Both the position numbers and the translations under genes were made by a program. This document shows positions 43,875 through 54,729 of a stretch of DNA of 64,000 nucleotides, one piece after another; positions within the stretch are counted from its first letter, which is position 1; each line of letters starts with the position of its first letter. The notes under the pieces were generated by a model. That model was given only the letters and a program-made list of their open reading frames with translations, had not been told where the DNA came from and searched no databases. The DNA comes from Caenorhabditis elegans (taxonomy: Eukaryota; Nematoda; Chromadorea; Rhabditida; Rhabditidae), in the NCBI RefSeq assembly GCF_000002985.6, contig NC_003281.10, positions 13,020,001 to 13,084,000 of the forward strand, read 5' to 3'.

Positions 43875-45130
43875 AATATGGTATTTTTATAACACATTTT
43901 TTTTACAATTTATACATTATTAAAATAAAATTGTGCGTTTTCTCTGTATATTTTTTTTTCAAGTATTTAAAAATTGCATCCGAAAATTTTCAAAACTTTA
44001 GAAAGTTTGCCAAAGCTTCAACTAAATATTTTCAAACATTTCATATGTAGTATCATAAAAATGTGAAGTCAAATTAGTGACATTTTGAATAATTTTCTTG
44101 GATACCAGAGTCAATTCGTGATGTGCGGATAATGGCTCACTGAGCACATAATAGCAAAAAGTTGACAATTTGTGAATCCTGCGTCTTCAATAATTTTTTT
44201 TGATATGAATAAGTATCAAATTTCCCACAAGATTTTTTTTCCATCTAGAAAATATGCCTCCATTCTTGCATCCCCCGTTTTCTTTTTCTTCTCAGTGACT
44301 GAAAAATAGCCTTCGGGAGGTAACATTTTTTTGATTTATATAGTTTCGAATCAGTATCCTCTAGACCCTACATAAAAGTATCAAGTGTCTCTGAGAAAGT
44401 CCATAGATCAAAGCGCCTACGTCAACTCACGTGGGGTGTGGAGTACCTGAACAGATAGAAGTTTTATACTTGAGAAGGTGGGAGTCATGTAAAATTCGAA
44501 AGAATTCCAAAGATATGTATGATTTATTCCATATTCAGGAGTTTATTGAGATGTGTAATACATAGTAGTTGTGCTTAATCAGAAATGCATTCCTAATTTG
44601 CTCACTTCACAAATTCGATGCTCAAAGATCTGTCAAAATTCATCAGATGACTCTAAAGGAGCCGAGAGGGGGATTATCAACCATCTGCATACAAGGTCCT
44701 CAATGCGAAATGACGCGTCGTAAAAAGAGATGATTGACTCATTTGTTAATAGGCATTGTGCACCTGGAGCAGCATTGCACATAAAAGAACCCATAGAATT
44801 GGATAATTTGGGGATAATTAAAATTTTTATTTAAGAGCCCATATAGCAAATTCTATTTTCGGGCAACGCGATATTTTCCGCTTTCCTTGCCAATTTCCAA
44901 TTTTCTCCCCTCTCTCTACACCCATTTACTCAATGTCTTGTGATCTTTGGAAAGTCACACGTATTTTTCACTCTATCGTTCTCCTCTCGACTCGTTGTCT
45001 GATTGAAATTGGTGACAGTGAGAAATAAAAGGGCGAATGAAGGGTGAAAGATTCAGAATTGATAAAGATAAATGTTTTTTGTTGGTTATGAGTAAGGTTT
45101 TGAAAATCAGGTAACATGATTCTTGGGATT
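43875..45130. other. AT-rich intergenic sequence
   Basis: No supported exon, RNA gene or ordered repeat. 44250-44760 is the least repetitive part. Confidence 0.35.
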
Positions 45131-45138
45131 ATTTGAAG

Positions 45139-45200
45139 TACCAAAATGACTAAATATCATAGTAAAACTCTTCAAAAAAAATTGTTCACAGTCGAAAATG
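45139..45200. repeat. Dispersed 'AAAATGACTAAATATCATAG' repeat copy
   Basis: Same family as at 40160 and 48988, including TAAAACTCTTCAAAAAAAAT and CACAGTCGAAAATGG. Confidence 0.6.
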
Positions 45201-45504
45201 GCAATTACTGAATTATGCCGTTTTTTGAGAGAACGTCAATTTTTACAGTGTTTGAATAACTATACTTGAAACATAAATGTACCATAAAATTTTGGCGGCA
45301 AAATCTGAGATTTTTCCAATTTTCAAAAAAGCATACAAAATTCAGAAATTGTTTTTTGAATTTTTTAAACTACTATATTTGGTCTTCAAAGTGAATCTTC
45401 AAAGTGTCTATATTTTAATTTATGAAAATAGAAAAGAACCATAAATCTTCCAATAATTAACCCATGTAAATAGACACCATATTATCCATATTAGACTTGT
45501 ACCA

Positions 45505-45665
45505 CTTTTTCTCTACTTTGACGACCCATATCTCGGTTGCCTTTAGTTTTATCAAAAAATGTGTCACTACGAAAATATGGAAAAATAATTTTCACGTAGT
45601 TTGTTAGTTGAAATTTTTTAATGAACCCAAACGCAACCGAGATATAAGCTGTCAAAGTTGCAAAA
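45505..45665. repeat. Inverted-repeat element 'TTTGA..ATATCTCGG', copy 3
   Basis: Left arm TTTGACGACCCATATCTCGG then TTGCC; right arm GCAACCGAGATATAAGCTGT then CAAAGTTGC, with about 95 bp between. Confidence 0.75.
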
Positions 45666-46041
45666 ATTGCACATTTTTTAAAAATTTAACCGGGCCCAGA
45701 TTGCAAAAAGGCTTGGCCTATGTCCTATATCCCCGAATAACGTGGATCTCAAAATGTTACCTTACTATAGGAATACATTTTTCAAAAATTTTGCACAATC
45801 TAGTCACCGCTACCATACGAAAACACAAAAGTTCTTGGCCGAACGGAGACTTATGCTGTGCACACAAACCGGTCGCCTCTCAATTTGGTGCACGCATTCC
45901 GAACAGTCCGTGGGTCATAGTGACGTCATTTGTCATCTGGCACGTTGCCATCTTTCTTCTTCTTCATTGCAATCAGGAGAGAAAGAAGAGGACACGCGCA
46001 ATGTCGAATATACATTTACGCTGTAACACACACACATTTAT

Positions 46042-46061
46042 CCCCCCCCCCCCCCCCCCCC
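46042..46061 (+). repeat. Poly-C tract, 20 C
   Basis: Uninterrupted run of 20 C after a short CACACACA stretch; the minus strand is G20 and can form a G-quadruplex. Confidence 0.95.
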
Positions 46062-46487
46062 GCCGTCTCTTATTCGATCGAAGGTTACAAAATTAGAAGA
46101 GTTTCAGTCATGCGGATTTGGGATTTTGGGATATTGGGAATTAAAGCTGATAAGAGTATGAAAAGATCTAAATTTAAATTTAAGTATTCCCATGGATTAC
46201 AATCTAAAAATACTACCCTCCACCTTGTGATGAGACCGGAAAAACAGATTTTTCAAGGAAATGAATTTATTAAAATTGTGAAAGTTATAGGTACCAAAGC
46301 CCGTCCCAGATGACATCAACAATCAAAATATCCATTTAATCTCCAGACGAGGAAACCTACTCTGCTGGATTTTACACTAAAAGTCGCAGTAAACAACTTC
46401 AATAATAGCAGAGACAAAAATAATATTATTAGCTGGTCCTCACTTATTTGAAATGTTATACAAATTAACTATTACGAGAGCAGAAAA

Positions 46488-46850
46488 CTTTGAAAATGCG
46501 TATTGTGCAACATATTTGACGCGCAAAATATAACAATATCTCGTAGCGAAAACTACAGTAATTCTTTAAGTGACTACTGCAGCGCTTGTATCGATTTACG
46601 GGGCTTGATTTGAGACAGCGATACTCCATTTTCCTTAGTTTTTTCTTGTTTTGTCATTTTACAAAACAAATATTTTGTTGATAAATCAATTAATTAATTT
46701 AAAAAATCGAGCCCGTAAATCGACACAAGCACTGCAGTTGTCATTTAAAGAATTACTGTAGTTTTCGCTACGAGATATTGTTATATTTTGCGCGTCAAAT
46801 ATGTTGTGCAATACGCATTCTCGGAATTTTGTGTTCTCGTAATACGATAT
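46488..46850. repeat. Long inverted repeat with 'CTCGTAGCGAAAACTACAGT' arms, copy 1
   Basis: Left arm about 46493-46615 (TGCGTATTGTGCAACATATT, CTCGTAGCGAAAACTACAGT, TCGATTTACGGG); right arm about 46710-46830 is its near-perfect reverse complement. The spacer holds CCATTTTCCTTAGTTTTTTC. No coding capacity; a palindromic non-autonomous element. Confidence 0.85.
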
Positions 46851-47799
46851 ACTTCAATTTCAATTGAAACTATGTGATCGCAATCAGGTTTTCAATCAAC
46901 AAACTGACATTTTTCAAAGTTTATATTGTTCTGATGGGCATGTAGACACACCGGCGCACCCACAAGTACACAGTTTCAGTTTGTCGGACAATTTCTGCAA
47001 AAGTTCGTTTGTTCGCACTAACGACTGCCCATCATCATCAAGATAATCGTCTGCCGTTTTTTTTTCCTCTAAATGAGGCACTTATGAGAAAAATGGCAGG
47101 TGTCAGTTTGTGGAGAAGACCGCAAATAGGATTTTTATCAGATTATCAGATTGACGTTTTTAAGATTTAAGAAAGAGTTTCTGAAATAGTTGTATTATGC
47201 TCATTTTGGATAATAATGGGAGTTTGAAGGTGAAGTAGTGTTAAAAAAGACCGTAATAATTAAAAAAAACGGTTAAAAAATATTTAGAAAATTTTATAAT
47301 TTTTTATGATTTTTAAATTTTGCAAAAAAGAAGTTAAGTGATAATTATTTTTGAATCCCCGCGCTAACGAATTACCTAATTTTGACATTTTCGCGTTTTC
47401 CAGCTATATCGTTTGCAAAATTTTCAGAAAGTTTTCCGGTGAAAAATTGGCTTTACCGGAAGAAATTTGCTGAAAAAAAAATCAAATTTGCCTTAAAGAT
47501 CGGTAATTTTACATGAATGTATAATATAATTTTTCTGGAAAATTTTTTGAAAATTGACTTAAAAATTCGTTGAAGAAGAATCAGAAATTCTAAAATAATT
47601 ATCTCTTTTTTAAATTTTTGCAAAATTGAAAAAAAAAATCACAAAACATTTTTAAAAATGTTGTAAATTTTTTCAAGCAGTTTTATTTGATAATTACGGT
47701 AATAAGGTATAATTTTTTGACACTACTCAACTTTCAATAGAGTATTTCCATAAAGAACCTTATTTATGAAACATTGAACAGCATTACATAGTGTTAGTC

Positions 47800-48125
47800 A
47801 GGCTGTCCCATCACAGATTTGATCTACAAAACATGCGGCAATTTATTTTCCAAAAAATGTGCCGTCAGCACGTTTTTAACCATGCAAAATCCGTAGTCCC
47901 AGGCTGACCCATTACGGTTTGATCTACAAAAAAGCGGGAGTTTTTTGCCTAAAAAATGTGACATCAGCTCGTTCTTAACCATGCATTATTTTCCCGCATT
48001 TTTTGTAGATCAACGTAGATCTATCCGAAATGGGACACTCTGACACCACGTGTGGAGAACTCTGGGTCTTAACTTCCGCATTTTTTGTAGATCTACGAAA
48101 CCGAAATGGAACACTCTAACATGTT
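47800..48125. repeat. 'TCAGGCTGTCCCATCACAG' inverted-repeat copies 2 and 3
   Basis: Two adjacent partial copies of the family at 40745: 47800-47890 and 47900-48125 (GATCTACAAAAAAGCGGGAG...CGCATTTTTTGTAGATCAAC). Confidence 0.65.
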
Positions 48126-48384
48126 AACAGCACGGGAAGCACCCTAAACGAATTCTACCCGGAAATGCAGAATCACCAAAAAAAAAGAAATTTTCATTAG
48201 AACATGTGGGACTATTTTATTGCCTCTGTTTAACATTTCCTATTTCCCCATTTCCACTTTCAGCTGCTTCACAGCCTCATGAACTTTGATTTGTTACTTT
48301 TCCATCTTTACCAATTCTTCAAACTGGTGTGTTGTGTGCCGTTTTGGAGGAGAGAAGGGTCCGACACACACACACGCGGTTTTA

Positions 48385-48480
48385 TTATTAGAAGGCTACT
48401 GCTGCTGCTGCTGCTGCTTCTGTTGTATATATGTGTGTGTGTGTGTTTCGCTCACGCACTCACAAAACGCTCACACACAC
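48385..48480 (+). repeat. Microsatellite cluster (CTG)n and (TG)n
   Basis: About seven CTG triplets at 48399-48418, then TGTGTGTGTGTGTG at about 48431-48446, then CACACACAC. Surrounding sequence 48250-48720 is GC-richer and promoter-like, but has no supported exon. Confidence 0.8.
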
Positions 48481-48779
48481 ACTCATTTTCTCCCCCATCG
48501 TGGGTGCGCGCGCCGCACAGAATATTCCATGCTTCAACAGAAATGCCTGCGTCTCTGGAAAAAGCGAGCTATTCGGGAGTTGTGGGACGACGCTCGCGCG
48601 CATACACGGACACACGAAAACAGGCGGAGAGGCGAGAGAATTGGAGAGGCAGAGACCTCCCACCATGCGTTGAAAATTATTGACCTGCTGACTGGATATG
48701 GAAAATGTTGGAAAACGAATCGGCAATGAGGGATTGGAAAAAACGGTCATGGATTGTTGGGCAGGAAATTAAACAATTA

Positions 48780-50560
48780 AATAGTTAAATACAAAATTGT
48801 TTTACTTTACAGTCCGTCAGAATTTTTATAGGTACCCTTCCGAAATCTAGAACTGCACAGGACCAAAGTACAGTAGATTACAATTTTCAGGAGGCCATTC
48901 GTTAAAATTTATGCTTCCAGGAATAAAGTTCACCCGTCCAGTAGAATTTATGCCAAGGAAGTAAAATTTTAAAAAAACTTAAAAATGGAGTAGCGCCAAA
49001 ATGACCGAATATCAATATACAACTTTTCAGAAATTTTTTAAAAAATTTTTATTTTCTGTCAAAATGTGACAATTATTCAGTTTTTGCCACTTTTTGGAAG
49101 TCGACCAAAAAAACAAATTTTTTTTTCTACATTTTTATACTTTAATTTTGTTTTAATTATTTATATTAAAACATTGTTGAAACATGCTCATATTTTTCAA
49201 AATTTTGGCAATTTGCCAAAATTTAGTCCGGAAATTATGAAAAATCTAGAATTTTTTGGAGTGTTTTATTATGGTATTCGATCGTTTTGGATCATTATAA
49301 GTGTATTTAGACCATTACTTCATGATCTTCATAGAGATTATTATTTTTATTTCAAAATGATTTTCACTGACGGATGTTTCAGAGCATACCAGACATTCTT
49401 AAGATAATTCCACTAATTTATTATTATTATTACATACATATACATAAACTATATAATTTAAATGTCTCTTTAAAAAATATTATTGTTATTCAGATGTCTG
49501 TATTTCTCTGTTCATCAGCGATAGAATACTACGTATCTCCACAATTCAGCCAAAGGCAGGCAGTATGGGGACAACTTGCAAAACAATCATTTTTGTGTGT
49601 GTTCGTTATCATCACATTGACCATAGTAATATGAATGTACATGTGTGTTTCACAAAACACAAAAAACATTTTTTTTTTTTTGAAATATATGTAACTCATG
49701 TGGGCGATATATTGTTTGATGTACAAAAAAATTTATCGAGTTTGGGCATAATTGGTGCCAAAAGGAAAAGCTTACAAAACTCATCAAACTGAAATGAATA
49801 CAGAACAAAAAAAATTATTTAATTGGCCAGACTCAATTTTGGAATATATAAAAGTTAAAGTTGGCCCAAAAATTCCTGCATTTTACATATTATTCTGACA
49901 AGAGCTGAGCAAGAAAGTTCCCATAAACAGCCAACACCTCAAAATTCAAAATTTCGTTTTGTTACTGTTTCACAAACATTTCGCCTCCTCGTTTTGTTTA
50001 AAATACAACACTACACAAAGATGAATCATATAGGGTTACCCTTATTGTGCTAAGGAGTATAATACTTTTAGCGAATTAATTTATATACATACATTATACT
50101 GTTCAGAAATTTCGACCCTTTTGTAATGGATTATTTTTTAAGTATCAATCGATATGTGAAATAAATTTTTTTTTTGTGCGAAAACTTTTTACCTGAAAAA
50201 TAGTAAAATACAAGATTTGACTAGTCAAACTATTTATATGGATATTTTACACCGACAATATCAATTATAACGTGCCCAAGTTTTCCCAATTTTTCCCAAT
50301 TTTTTCTAAACTTCCATGTAATATTATAATTTTTCAACAATTTTTCCGGAAAACAAGAGCGTAAGAAATGAGAACAGGCATAGAGGTTATCGATTCAACA
50401 ATCAAAAACATTTAGAACCTGAAACATACGCAATTTTGGAGGTTTTTCCACTGGAAGCAGCCGCATCATGGTGCACAAATCGATGAAAAGGAGGGAACGA
50501 AGAGACTGCTGGACAGCGAAATTAAACTTTTAAAAAACTTTCAGAATTTTGAATTTGACA
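48780..50560. other. Intergenic sequence left of the HEXIM-like gene
   Basis: Contains an AAAATGACCGAATATCAATA repeat copy (48988-49080) and AT-rich DNA. No supported exon. Confidence 0.4.
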
Positions 50561-50639
50561 GTCTCAGAGTGTTCTTTGTATTCTTGTCGGTCTAGTCATG
50601 TATTTTTCATCGAAATTCAGCAAGGATAAACCACTATTA

Positions 50640-51008
50640 TTTCCGTTCGGAAGATGGTGCGCGCTCGTCAAAAACGAGAGGCGGCGCTGCATTTGCGGAG
50701 GAATCGTCGCGTCGCGGTCGCGCGTCGTATATATAGAGACGCGGTCCAGTGCGATCTTTCTAGTTTGCAATCGGTGTGTCGCACGACGGCGCGCTGTGTT
50801 TGGTGCACTGAAGAAGAGAGCGCATTCACTCTCGCCTGCCTCCACAGAAGACGTGCACGCGCGCGCGCTTCCTCACAAGTGCTCGACGATTACGGTAGCG
50901 CTTGTAGAAGCACGCCACATCTAACAAAGACTAAATTGACTTCTAAATCCACCCCCTAAATAATTTGGGGTTCATTCGAAAGCGCTCGACAAGCTGTTTA
51001 TTACTATC
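50640..51008 (+). promoter_or_regulatory. GC-rich promoter / 5' UTR region of the HEXIM-like gene
   Basis: About 300 bp of CpG-containing sequence (GTCGCGTCGCGGTCGCGC) in an AT-rich neighbourhood, with TATATATA at 50728-50735. No acceptor precedes the ATG closely, so transcription probably starts here without nearby trans-splicing. Several overlapping open frames on both strands reflect base composition. Confidence 0.45.
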
Positions 51009-53583
51009 ATGGCCGATTATTACGGACTTTTTACTAGTGATACGAGATCCGTGTCTGACGGCGAGTCCGACGGTGAACGCCGACTTCGTAGAAGTCGTCG
51101 AAAACGCGGCGGCGGTCGTTTCAGACCCTACTCGCCAGACTATTCTGACGATGAGAAGACGAAGCCGACTAAGAAAAATCAGAAGAGACCTGACAAACAG
51201 GACAGGTAGGTGCTTGCTCGGAAAAGGAGACTGAACTTCATGGATGCCTGATGATCTAAAGTGTTACAAGTAGATTATTTAGCCAAAATATCTAGTTCAA
51301 GTATTTTCCTTTCGACCTTTTGTCCTTAACTAGTTCTTCACATTCCTTATAAAAAGTAGGTATATTCCTTTGTAATCCATCTCTTTCAGATTCGGAATGG
51401 CTCCACCCAACAGTACCCAGTTCTTATTAGAGGATCGTGAAGCGAGAGCAGATGCCGAGTTTGAGGTTAGAATACACAACACTGATAGTGATCTACCACA
51501 AACCAATTTGGCGGTTTGACTAGACCTCCAAAATTGTTGTTTCCGTCAAAATCTACTATGGAATTCAGTGTTACCACGTGATTCGCGTGACTTGAATCTG
51601 AATTCCAAAGTGCACTTCAAAATGCCCGGATTTTTGCCAAATTTCTTGAGAAGCCCCGTTTAGGGGTTCTGATTGTGATTCTGAAAAAAAATTTCAAAAA
51701 TCGATCAGAATCGAGCCGTTACGCCCGTGTGCAAACGCCACCTTCTTTTCTCTGCGTCTCTTCGTCTCCAATGCATCTAGTCCCCTCGGAAGAGTGAGCG
51801 GCCCGACTGGGGGCGACCTTATAATGAGATGGGAAGACGGAGAAAAAGGACGAGAGGAGAAGAAATTTGACGAGAATTGGGTGTCACGTTTTCTGAAAAA
51901 AAGAAGTGAAATTGCACCGTAGTCCAGTACGGTATCTCCACGAGATATCAGATCCTTTTTCCCGACCCTAACCCTAGATTTTCCAGAACGAGCAGAAATT
52001 CGAGGCTGCCGAGCGTCGCCGGGTCCGAACAATGAGCGGATCCTACGAGCATATGCGCCCGGCCTATTGGTGCACAATTGAGCCTGCAACAACGACGGCG
52101 GACTTTGGAAGCGACGACAACAACGATCTTGACAGCACCTCCGGTGAGAGCGAGGCCGATCGAGAGATGGAGCGAGAATTCGAGACCGACTACCTGGAAG
52201 TGAAGCGTGAACGGATTCAGAGTATGACTAGATCGCAGGTATGCGTTGTTTTGCGTTTTTAAAAGAGTGGGGGGGGGGGGAGGTGGAAAGAAGGGCTGGG
52301 AGAGAAGAGATGGAAAGTGAAAATGGAAATGGCTGTTGCTGGTTAATGGGGAGGGATGGTTACGGTATGTTCCGATACTTTTTCTGAAATTTTCAAATTC
52401 TCTGGAGCTGGGGTACAGCTATTTTCATTTTCTCATTCAAAAGAGAGGGTTACGGCAGATCATGTTTCATTTCCAAAAGTGATGAAATATGAATCAAGAC
52501 ACGATAATGCGTATTGCACAACATATTTGACGCGCAAAATATAACTATATCTCGTAGCGAGAACTACGGTAGTTTTTTAAATGACTACTGCAGTGCTTGT
52601 GTCGATTTACGGGCTCCATTTTTTAAATTAATTAATTGATTTATCAACAAAATATTTGTTTTGTAAAATGACAAAACAAGAAAAAACTAAGGAAAATGGA
52701 GTATCGCTGTCTCAAATAGCGCTTGTGTCGATTTACGGGATCAACAAATTTTTGAAACGAATTGTGGCATCGATATTCAGATGGCATCGATAAATCGAAC
52801 GGAAACTCTTTTTGTAAGCCATGCCCGTAAATGGACCCTACAGCACCGCCCGGCAAGTGGTACATCTATGCAAATGCGCTCTACTGATAATTTGGGTGTA
52901 GACCAGGTTTGGGCACTAAAAAAGTTTTGGGCCAAAAAATTTAGAATTTATTTTCGGACATTTTTTATATGCATCACAAAAAAACTGGGCCTCGGTCAGG
53001 TATACGGTAGACAAATTGCGTACGCTTGCCGGGCCGTGTGCAGTAGCCATTTAAAGAATTACTGTAGTTTTCGCTACGAGATATTTTGCGCGTCAATTAT
53101 GTTGCGCTAGACGCATTCTCAAAATTTTGTGTTTCCGCAATAGACCGTAGTTTTTATATTAGTCGTACCCCTTTTTGCTCGGATTTTACGAAATTTTTTG
53201 ATAAAACCAATGGCAGCCAAGATATGAACAAGGTAAAAAATAATTCTCACTACCATAACCCTCTCTTCTCATCTTGTTTTTTAAAAATATTTTTTTTAAA
53301 ATTTGTGGGCGTAGAATGAGCAACGGACAGGTAAGTGTCAGGCATAGGCGGAAAAAAAAAATTATTTCCCTGTACCAAGAACCCCACGTGAAATCTTATA
53401 GAGTCTGGCATCAGCTCCCCGCCCGACCATACAGAGACATAAAGAGAGTGATAAAGTGTTTGTGCCAGGAGAGATGAACACCTTCAGATGCCTTCAGACC
53501 TTCAGACCATCAGATCAGCATTCCAGAAATTTCAATATTTTTTCTCACTACTAGGACTTTTATTACACTCTACATACCATGCA

Positions 53584-53636
<53 letters not shown>

Positions 53637-54027
53637 CATCTATGGGTACTTACTGGCCGCCGCGCAGCTCATTCAAGACCTGACAGCTCGCCGAGCCTTA
53701 GCCCTAACATATATATTTGCTCATTGCTCATCACCATCATCATCACCGTTCAACGTTTTTTGCCCTCTCCCCGCCCCGTCTTTTGTTTTCTTCTTGTGCG
53801 GTACTCGCTATCTCTAACTAATATCAACATTTTTTCAGCTCGCCGCCGAACTTCTCGAGAGAGATCAGGACACGCAAGTTCTGACACGAGAGTTAGGATC
53901 CAAGGAGACCGAGAATCGACACCTTCGGAGCCTTCTCTCCGCACATGGGATCTCTCCGGATGAGCCAGTGACGTCGACCACAGCGATTGTAGTTGGACAG
54001 TCGAAATCACCAGTTGTTGCCAACTAA
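51009..54027 (+). CDS. HEXIM-family protein (predicted P-TEFb inhibitor of the 7SK snRNP)
   Basis: Exons 51009-51205, 51390-51465, 51987-52238 and 53839-54027 join in phase to 237 aa. Residues about 25-36 are an arginine-rich stretch (RRLRRSRRKR), the place of the HEXIM RNA-binding motif. Residues about 68-80 read GMAPPNSTQFLLED, matching vertebrate PYNTTQFLMDD. An acidic region (DFGSDDNNDLDSTSGESEAD) is followed by FETDYLEVKRERIQSMTRSQ, matching the FSETYERYHTESLQNMSKQE start of the HEXIM coiled coil, then a leucine-rich helix (LAAELLERDQ, ENRHLRSLLS). HEXIM binds 7SK RNA and inhibits CDK9-cyclin T, restraining Pol II elongation. The PYNT tyrosine is proline here (PPNS). Intron 3 (1.6 kb) carries repeats. 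The match is from memory of human HEXIM1, not an alignment. Confidence 0.82.
52269..52280 (+). repeat. Poly-G tract, 12 G, in HEXIM-like intron 3
   Basis: Uninterrupted run of 12 G on the sense strand, 30 nt after the exon 3 donor. Confidence 0.95.
52500..53135. repeat. Inverted repeat with 'CTCGTAGCGA' arms, copy 2, in HEXIM-like intron 3
   Basis: Left arm about 52505-52612 (TGCGTATTGCACAACATATT, CTCGTAGCGAGAACTACGG, CGATTTACGGGC), then the family spacer in reverse (AAGGAAAATGGAGTATCGCT), then about 280 bp of unrelated sequence, then the right arm at about 53040-53130. An expanded or interrupted member of the 46488 family. Confidence 0.8.
53590..53632 (+). repeat. (AT)n microsatellite
   Basis: About 20 AT dinucleotides after an ACATACATATAT lead-in, in HEXIM-like intron 3. 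Confidence 0.9.
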
Positions 54028-54159
54028 TTTACTCCCTTAAAAACGTAAAATTCCCCGCTTCCCCTTCGCAAAAAGTCTGCTAGTATTCCGGCTGTTTAAG
54101 AAAAATAAAAAATAATCCGGTAGTCGTTAATCCTAGACTTCATTTTATCCTGTTTTGTA

Positions 54160-54165
54160 AATAAA
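54160..54165 (+). terminator. Poly(A) signal of the HEXIM-like gene
   Basis: AATAAA 133 nt after the stop codon; an earlier AATAAA-like word near 54104 is an alternative. Confidence 0.6.
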
Positions 54166-54297
54166 AGCTCCATGCAAAAACAATGCACATGGGCTCTGGG
54201 GCAGATAGAGCACATTTGCATTGTTTTGAAAATCAATTTTTTCATGTTTTTAATCCTGTTCTTCTTCTTCTTTTTTTCAAGCACAAAACTTGTTCCA

Positions 54298-54315
54298 CCC
54301 CCCCCCCCCCCCCCC
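54298..54315 (+). repeat. Poly-C tract, 18 C
   Basis: Uninterrupted run of 18 C just downstream of the HEXIM-like gene. Confidence 0.95.
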
Positions 54316-54729
54316 TCATTTAGCATTTCCCTTGTTTCATTTTTCAATTTTTGATTTACTTGTTCTCCCTGAGGTCTCCCCCCGATTATGGGTACTGTTT
54401 CTTCCCTGAGGCTGGTACCTCCTTTTTATTCTTTTCGCTTCGAAACCCATCCCGTTAAAAAATCCTCATCATCCACGTGGTTTTTATACATTTTGGACAC
54501 GATGATCACTGCTTTTTTAGCATTACGGGTATCCTTTTTTTCGATGAATTCGAAATTCTCACCCATTCTTCCTCCCGATTATTTTTTTTTGTTGCCCTCG
54601 CCTGAACGTTTGTGTGCCCCTTTCGATCCACCGTCCTCTTTTGGTATTTTACACGAAAAAAATTGAAAACATGAAAAAATATATAAAATCATTAAACCTT
54701 TGTTATCTTGTCAACTCTACTGAAAAACT

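Noticed and set aside
48279..48729. Overlapping 130-150 codon plus-strand frames
   Set aside because: They run through CTG and TG/CA microsatellites and lack splice sites or recognisable domains.
50564..50959. Arg-rich open frames on both strands upstream of the HEXIM-like gene
   Set aside because: Three frames are open together in a GC-rich island, typical of composition and not coding; no homology seen.
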